Below are positions 60,609-64,000 of a stretch of 64,000 nucleotides of DNA, in pieces. The stretch is taken from the NCBI RefSeq assembly GCF_003144245.1, contig NW_020289984.1, positions 434,001 through 498,000 on the forward strand. Reading direction: 5' to 3'. The DNA comes from Jaminaea rosea (Eukaryota; Basidiomycota; Exobasidiomycetes; Microstromatales). Positions within the stretch are counted from its first letter, which is position 1, and each line of letters opens with the position of its first letter. The position numbers and the translations under genes are program-made. The notes under the pieces were generated by a model that worked only from the letters and a program-made list of their open reading frames with translations, was not told the DNA's origin and made no database searches.

Positions 60609-62056
60609 ATGTTCGGCTCTTCACGACGCAACTCGCAGTCGTCTATCGCGACTGGCTCGTCCAAGCTCTCCAAGAAGGACATCAAGGCCATGCAAGCAGC
60701 CAAAGAGCGTCAAAGCGGTAGGCCGGGACATTTGGACCCGGGACAGGAGCACAAGCTGAAGCAGTTTAGGGCAAAGATTGAGGAGGCAGGCATCTTTAAT
60801 CCGGAGAGGCATGATGATGCTTGTCGTGAGTGCGGGCGGTGCGATGAGGAGCAGCACAGAGACAGAAACAAGGGGGCGACGACTGACATGCTTTACTCAT
60901 GCCGGCTATGCGACAGTCTGCCGCTTCCTTCGAGCACGCAAATGGGACGTCGAGGCTGCATTGACCATGTTCAAGGATGCGGAGAAGTGGAGAAAGTGAG
61001 GCGGCGCCCACGGACCGGAGAGTAGGAGAAGATCGAATGCTGACCAGCCATCGTCATTTGCTACCCCTGTCATCATTGCAGGGAGTTCAAGGTGGACGAG
61101 CTCTACGAAAATTTTGACTATCCGGAAAAGGAGAAGGTAAGAGGCCAGAGGGAGGTCAGGCGCGTGATCGATAGCCAGTTCACATCTTCGCCCCGCGCCG
61201 CCAGGTCGATGAGATCTACCCGCAGTTCTACCACAAGCAAGACAAGTGAGCAAGTAGTGATAATCATCAACTGGCAGATTGGCAGCTCACAGTCGCATCC
61301 ATTTCTTTGTTCGCTCGCAGAGACGGTCGCCCGGTGTACATCGAACAGCTCGGCAAGCTTGACCTGAGGAAGCTCTACGAGGTCACCACGCCTGAGCGCC
61401 AGCTGCAGAAGCTCGTCGTCGAATACGAGAAGTTCCAAAGAGAACGTCTGCCCGTATGCACGGCGCAAAAGGGCGAGCTCGTCGAGACTTCGTGTACTAT
61501 CATGGATCTGAAGAATGTGGGGCTCAGCCAGTTCTGGAAGGTCTCGGGCTATGTGCAGGAGGCGAGCAAGATTGGGCAGTACTACTATCCGGAGACGATG
61601 GGCAAGGTGAGCTCGAAAGGAAGAGATGGTGGGCTGTGACGGAGATGCTAACGGAATTGCCGCACCTCTTGGTCGCTGCAGCTCTACATCGTCCACCCGC
61701 CTTGGCTCTTCAACACCGTCTGGAACGTGATCAAGGTGAGTCAACGTCCAGAAAATGATCGTGCATCCATCTTGCTGACCATCCTCTCTCCGCGTGCGTA
61801 GGGATACCTCGACCCGGTGACAGTAGACAAGATCCACATTCTCTCTGACGACAAGCAGCTCCTCGAGCAGATCCCGGATGTGGACCTGCCCACCATCGTA
61901 GGCGGCAAGTGCGACTGCGCAGACAAGGGCGGATGCATGTCCTCTGATGCTGGACCGTGGAATACTCCCGATGGCAAGGAGATCATCGAGAAGGTCAAGC
62001 AGGAGGGCGGGGAGAAGAGGGAGAAGCACGAGGCCGGGGCGACGAATGGCAAGTGA
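60609..62056 (+). CDS. SEC14: Sec14-like phosphatidylinositol/phosphatidylcholine transfer protein
   Basis: CRAL-TRIO lipid-transfer protein that supports Golgi secretion by coupling PI and PC metabolism. Seven exons: 60609-60825, 60917-60995, 61082-61136, 61205-61245, 61321-61606, 61682-61735 and 61802-62056; all phases agree and give 328 residues. The CRAL-TRIO N region is KLKQFRAKIEEAGIFN and CRFLRARKWDVEAALTMFKDAEKWRKEF. The lipid-binding domain has [82 protein letters not shown] and PDVDLPTIVGGKCDC. Length is near yeast Sec14 (304). The charged tail is a little longer. Confidence 0.95.
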
Positions 62057-62417
62057 GAGCAAGTGCCTGGGGAGGCAGGTGCGGTTCCATTGTCTGATCT
62101 ATTGCACTTCTGGGCTCTTTGCAAATAAAGAAGAGAGATGAGACGTGACTTTGATGAAAGATGACCGACAAGATGGTGAGGTTGGTGGTAGTGAGCTCGA
62201 TGGTCTGACCTGCAACAAAGATAGAACACCGGCCCTTGCTGCGCTGCTTCGCCCCGTTGGCCCTTGCATCGGATCGCCGTCGGCTCGACAGTGGTCCGAG
62301 CGTGGGACGGGGGCAAAGGACAAGTGACAGCTGCGAGAGAGAGTGAGTGTATGCTCGCTCCCCTCGAGCTGCTGATCATCACCATCATCCACACCCTCAA
62401 AGACTGACGTTTTCAAC
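62057..62417. other. Intergenic region between SEC14 and a dipeptidyl aminopeptidase
   Basis: 361 bp between tandem genes, holding the SEC14 3' end and the next promoter. Nothing distinctive was seen. Confidence 0.4.
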
Positions 62418-64000
62418 ATGGCGCGCTCCGCCAGGTCGGACAGTACGGCCTCCGATGCCTCGTTAGAGGACGACCTGTACGAGAAGAAGGCAGCAGGAGA
62501 GGGAGGATATCACGACGAAGCAGAAGGAGGCGATGACGACTCTCTCGACGAGGAGGAGAGGGTCGGATTGATGAAACAGCATCATCCGAATACCACAAGA
62601 AGAGCAACTTCGCCTTCGCCAGCTCCCTTTCAGCCCCGCCATTCGAGGAAAAGGCTCCTTCTCTACCTCGTCGCTCTCGTCCTCTGCTTGATTCTGGTGG
62701 TGCCCCTCCTAGCCTGGTTGAGCTCCTCCCACCCAACGCACAATCCATGGGCGCATGTCGACGTCCTCATTCCTGGCTTCTCTGCCCCACCGAGTCCCTC
62801 CATCTCTGCGGCAAAGAAGCTGCCACCCTCGAGCAACGACGCCAAGGGCCAGTACGGCCTCGCGAATGCTCCCTCCTTTTCCGTCTCCGAGTACATCCCG
62901 GGCTGGGCTACACCGGAGGAGGCAGACGAGCAATTGTCCTTGTCCAAGGGCACTACGAGGCAGACGTTGGCTAGGCAGGGTTGGCGCAGCCTCAAGCCCG
63001 TGGGACTGGATACCATCTTCAATGGCACGTTGGACTATGCGGATCGCCGCCTGGACTGGAGCTACGAGGACCCAGACGAGGGCGTCTTCATGACTGTTGA
63101 CCCGGTGGAGGGGGACATCGTCTTCGAAGATGTTACTCATGCGCGTCAGAATCAGACCGGCGAGGGGAAAGTAGCCAAGGGAGGAGGCAAGGTCACCTAT
63201 GTCAAGGCGAGGGATGTGGTGGATGAGCACGGCGAGCCAGTCATGTGGGAGGAGTTCCACCCATCGCCTGATTTGGCAATGGTTTTTTTCACCACTGAGC
63301 AGAGAGACGTATGGCGCTACAGCAAGCGCTTCAGGCTTTGGGTGCATGATGTTCGCAAGAAGAAGACCATCCCCCTCGGTGAGGCGACACAGCTGCCCAC
63401 GATCTCTAATGCCCAATGGGTAGGCAATACCAGTCTGGCCTTCGTCCAGAACAATGACCTCTACATCGCCCTGGACATCAATGTTGCCTCCTCCCCTCCT
63501 GCCGCACCTATTCGCATCACCAAGGACGGGACAATCACCACCTTCAATGGCGGAGCTGACTGGGTCTACGAAGAGGAGATCCTCGAGACGGATCACGCCC
63601 TCTGGGTTTCTCCTGGCGGTACCAAGCTCGCCTACCTCCGTTTCGATGAGTCCGACGTGCCCATCTACGAATTCCCCATCTATGCGGGAGGAAACGATAC
63701 AGTTCACCCGGGGCAGGTGACCCCGTATCCGAAGAAGACGCAAATGAAGTATCCTAAGCCTGGTTACCCGAACCCGCGGGTAAGCGCGCATCTTGTCGAT
63801 TTGGAGCGATTAAGGAAGGACCCAAGAGATGTAGAGGGGGCCAAGCTGGATCTTGTTTCCCCCACGAGCGTCACTGACGTGGGTGTGGCAGGTGGCGAAC
63901 CCAATCGCGTCGACCTAGCTCTCGGGTCTATCGACGGGCAGAAGGAGAGTCTGGTGATAGACGTGGCGTGGCTAAGCGACGGGTCGCTCAGTCTAGTGGA
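62418..64000 (+). CDS. Type II membrane dipeptidyl aminopeptidase (S9B), 5' part
   Basis: Open from ATG 62418 to the window edge (527 codons and counting), so the 3' end with the catalytic Ser, Asp and His is outside. A hydrophilic acidic cytosolic tail precedes one membrane span (LLLYLVALVLCLILVVPLLAWL, about residues 76-97). That makes it a type II protein of Golgi or vacuole, like Ste13/Dap2. The beta-propeller carries the S9B hallmark DWVYEEEIL, which lines the substrate N-terminus pocket, plus FTLWDV-like segments (FRLWVHDVRKKK) and KYPKPGYPNP. DPAPs trim X-Pro/X-Ala from pro-pheromones or vacuolar peptides. No intron is seen so far. It is the second S9 peptidase in the window. Confidence 0.92.
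   Translation, partial: MARSARSDSTASDASLEDDLYEKKAAGEGGYHDEAEGGDDDSLDEEERVGLMKQHHPNTTRRATSPSPAPFQPRHSRKRLLLYLVALVLCLILVVPLLAWLSSSHPTHNPWAHVDVLIPGFSAPPSPSISAAKKLPPSSNDAKGQYGLANAPSFSVSEYIPGWATPEEADEQLSLSKGTTRQTLARQGWRSLKPVGLDTIFNGTLDYADRRLDWSYEDPDEGVFMTVDPVEGDIVFEDVTHARQNQTGEGKVAKGGGKVTYVKARDVVDEHGEPVMWEEFHPSPDLAMVFFTTEQRDVWRYSKRFRLWVHDVRKKKTIPLGEATQLPTISNAQWVGNTSLAFVQNNDLYIALDINVASSPPAAPIRITKDGTITTFNGGADWVYEEEILETDHALWVSPGGTKLAYLRFDESDVPIYEFPIYAGGNDTVHPGQVTPYPKKTQMKYPKPGYPNPRVSAHLVDLERLRKDPRDVEGAKLDLVSPTSVTDVGVAGGEPNRVDLALGSIDGQKESLVIDVAWLSDGSLSLV

Noticed and set aside
61118-62062. 314-codon minus-strand frame
   Set aside because: Crosses SEC14 exons and introns without regard to them; the SEC14 reading is certain.
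62709-63791. 360-codon minus-strand frame
   Set aside because: Antisense to the dipeptidyl aminopeptidase, whose DWVYEEE motif fixes the coding strand.

Overview
The window is nuclear DNA of a basidiomycete fungus. It is GC-rich and gene-dense, with about 30 protein genes in 64 kb. Most introns are 45-90 bp with GTGAGT/GTAAGT-type donors and CAG/TAG acceptors. Signature genes are a fused lycopene cyclase/phytoene synthase, a Pdr5-type ABCG transporter, a metacaspase, an alternative NADH dehydrogenase and a Clr4-like SET methyltransferase. The gene set would suit Ustilaginomycotina, but this is inferred from proteins alone and the species is not determined. I saw no tRNA or rRNA gene, no transposon, no viral fossil and no CRISPR. 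Repeats are limited to short microsatellites, mostly in gene-upstream DNA.

Layout. 1-676: 5' part of a GH5 glucanase (-). 955-5253: full-size ABCB transporter (-). 5647-6148: SmF (+). 6294-8972: auxilin Swa2 (-). 9294-11508: ribosome-assembly GTPase Nog1 (+). 12164-14653: unknown five-exon gene (+). 14740-15345: splicing factor Bud31 (-). 15647-17356: 8-oxoguanine glycosylase Ogg1 (+). 17418-18371: Nif3 (-). 18674-21096: lycopene cyclase/phytoene synthase (+). 21379-26109: PDR transporter (-). 26771-29643: Mdm31 (-). 29891-32872: PPR protein (+). 32703-35282: secreted S9 peptidase (-). 35607-36752: GST-like (+). 36861-39154: H3K9-type SET methyltransferase (-). 39443-41850: MFS (+). 41972-42823: proteasome beta1 (-). 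43049-43410: LSM3 (+). 43544-45219: metacaspase (-). 45595-47451: MFS (-). 48651-49590: MIX23/Cid2 (+). 49669-51558: alternative NADH dehydrogenase (-). 52246-54724: predicted WBP2/GRAM plus PEX11-like fusion (-). 54951-55736: AlkB-like dioxygenase (+). 55768-56346: coiled-coil protein (-). 56457-57675: proteasome alpha6 (+). 57802-59996: nucleostemin/Grn1-like (-). 60609-62056: Sec14 (+). 62418-64000: dipeptidyl aminopeptidase (+), cut by the window edge.

Genes largely alternate strands, giving many short divergent promoters and tight convergent ends. It is a mixed housekeeping neighbourhood, not a biosynthetic cluster or island. Recurrent themes are RNA processing (SmF, Bud31, LSM3), ribosome assembly (Nog1, Grn1-like), proteasome (alpha6, beta1) and mitochondria (Mdm31, PPR, Nde, MIX23, probably Ogg1 and Nif3). 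No carotenoid desaturase lies beside the synthase.

The points most worth a second look are: the single open reading path joining a WBP2/GRAM protein to a PEX11-like peroxin; the nucleostemin-like protein with a degenerate P-loop; the S9 peptidase whose extra C-terminal tail overlaps the PPR gene antisense; possible dual mitochondrial/internal starts in both Ogg1 and Nif3; and an unrecognised 740-residue protein. Exon coordinates were derived by hand from splice signals and reading-frame continuity and have not been tested against transcripts.
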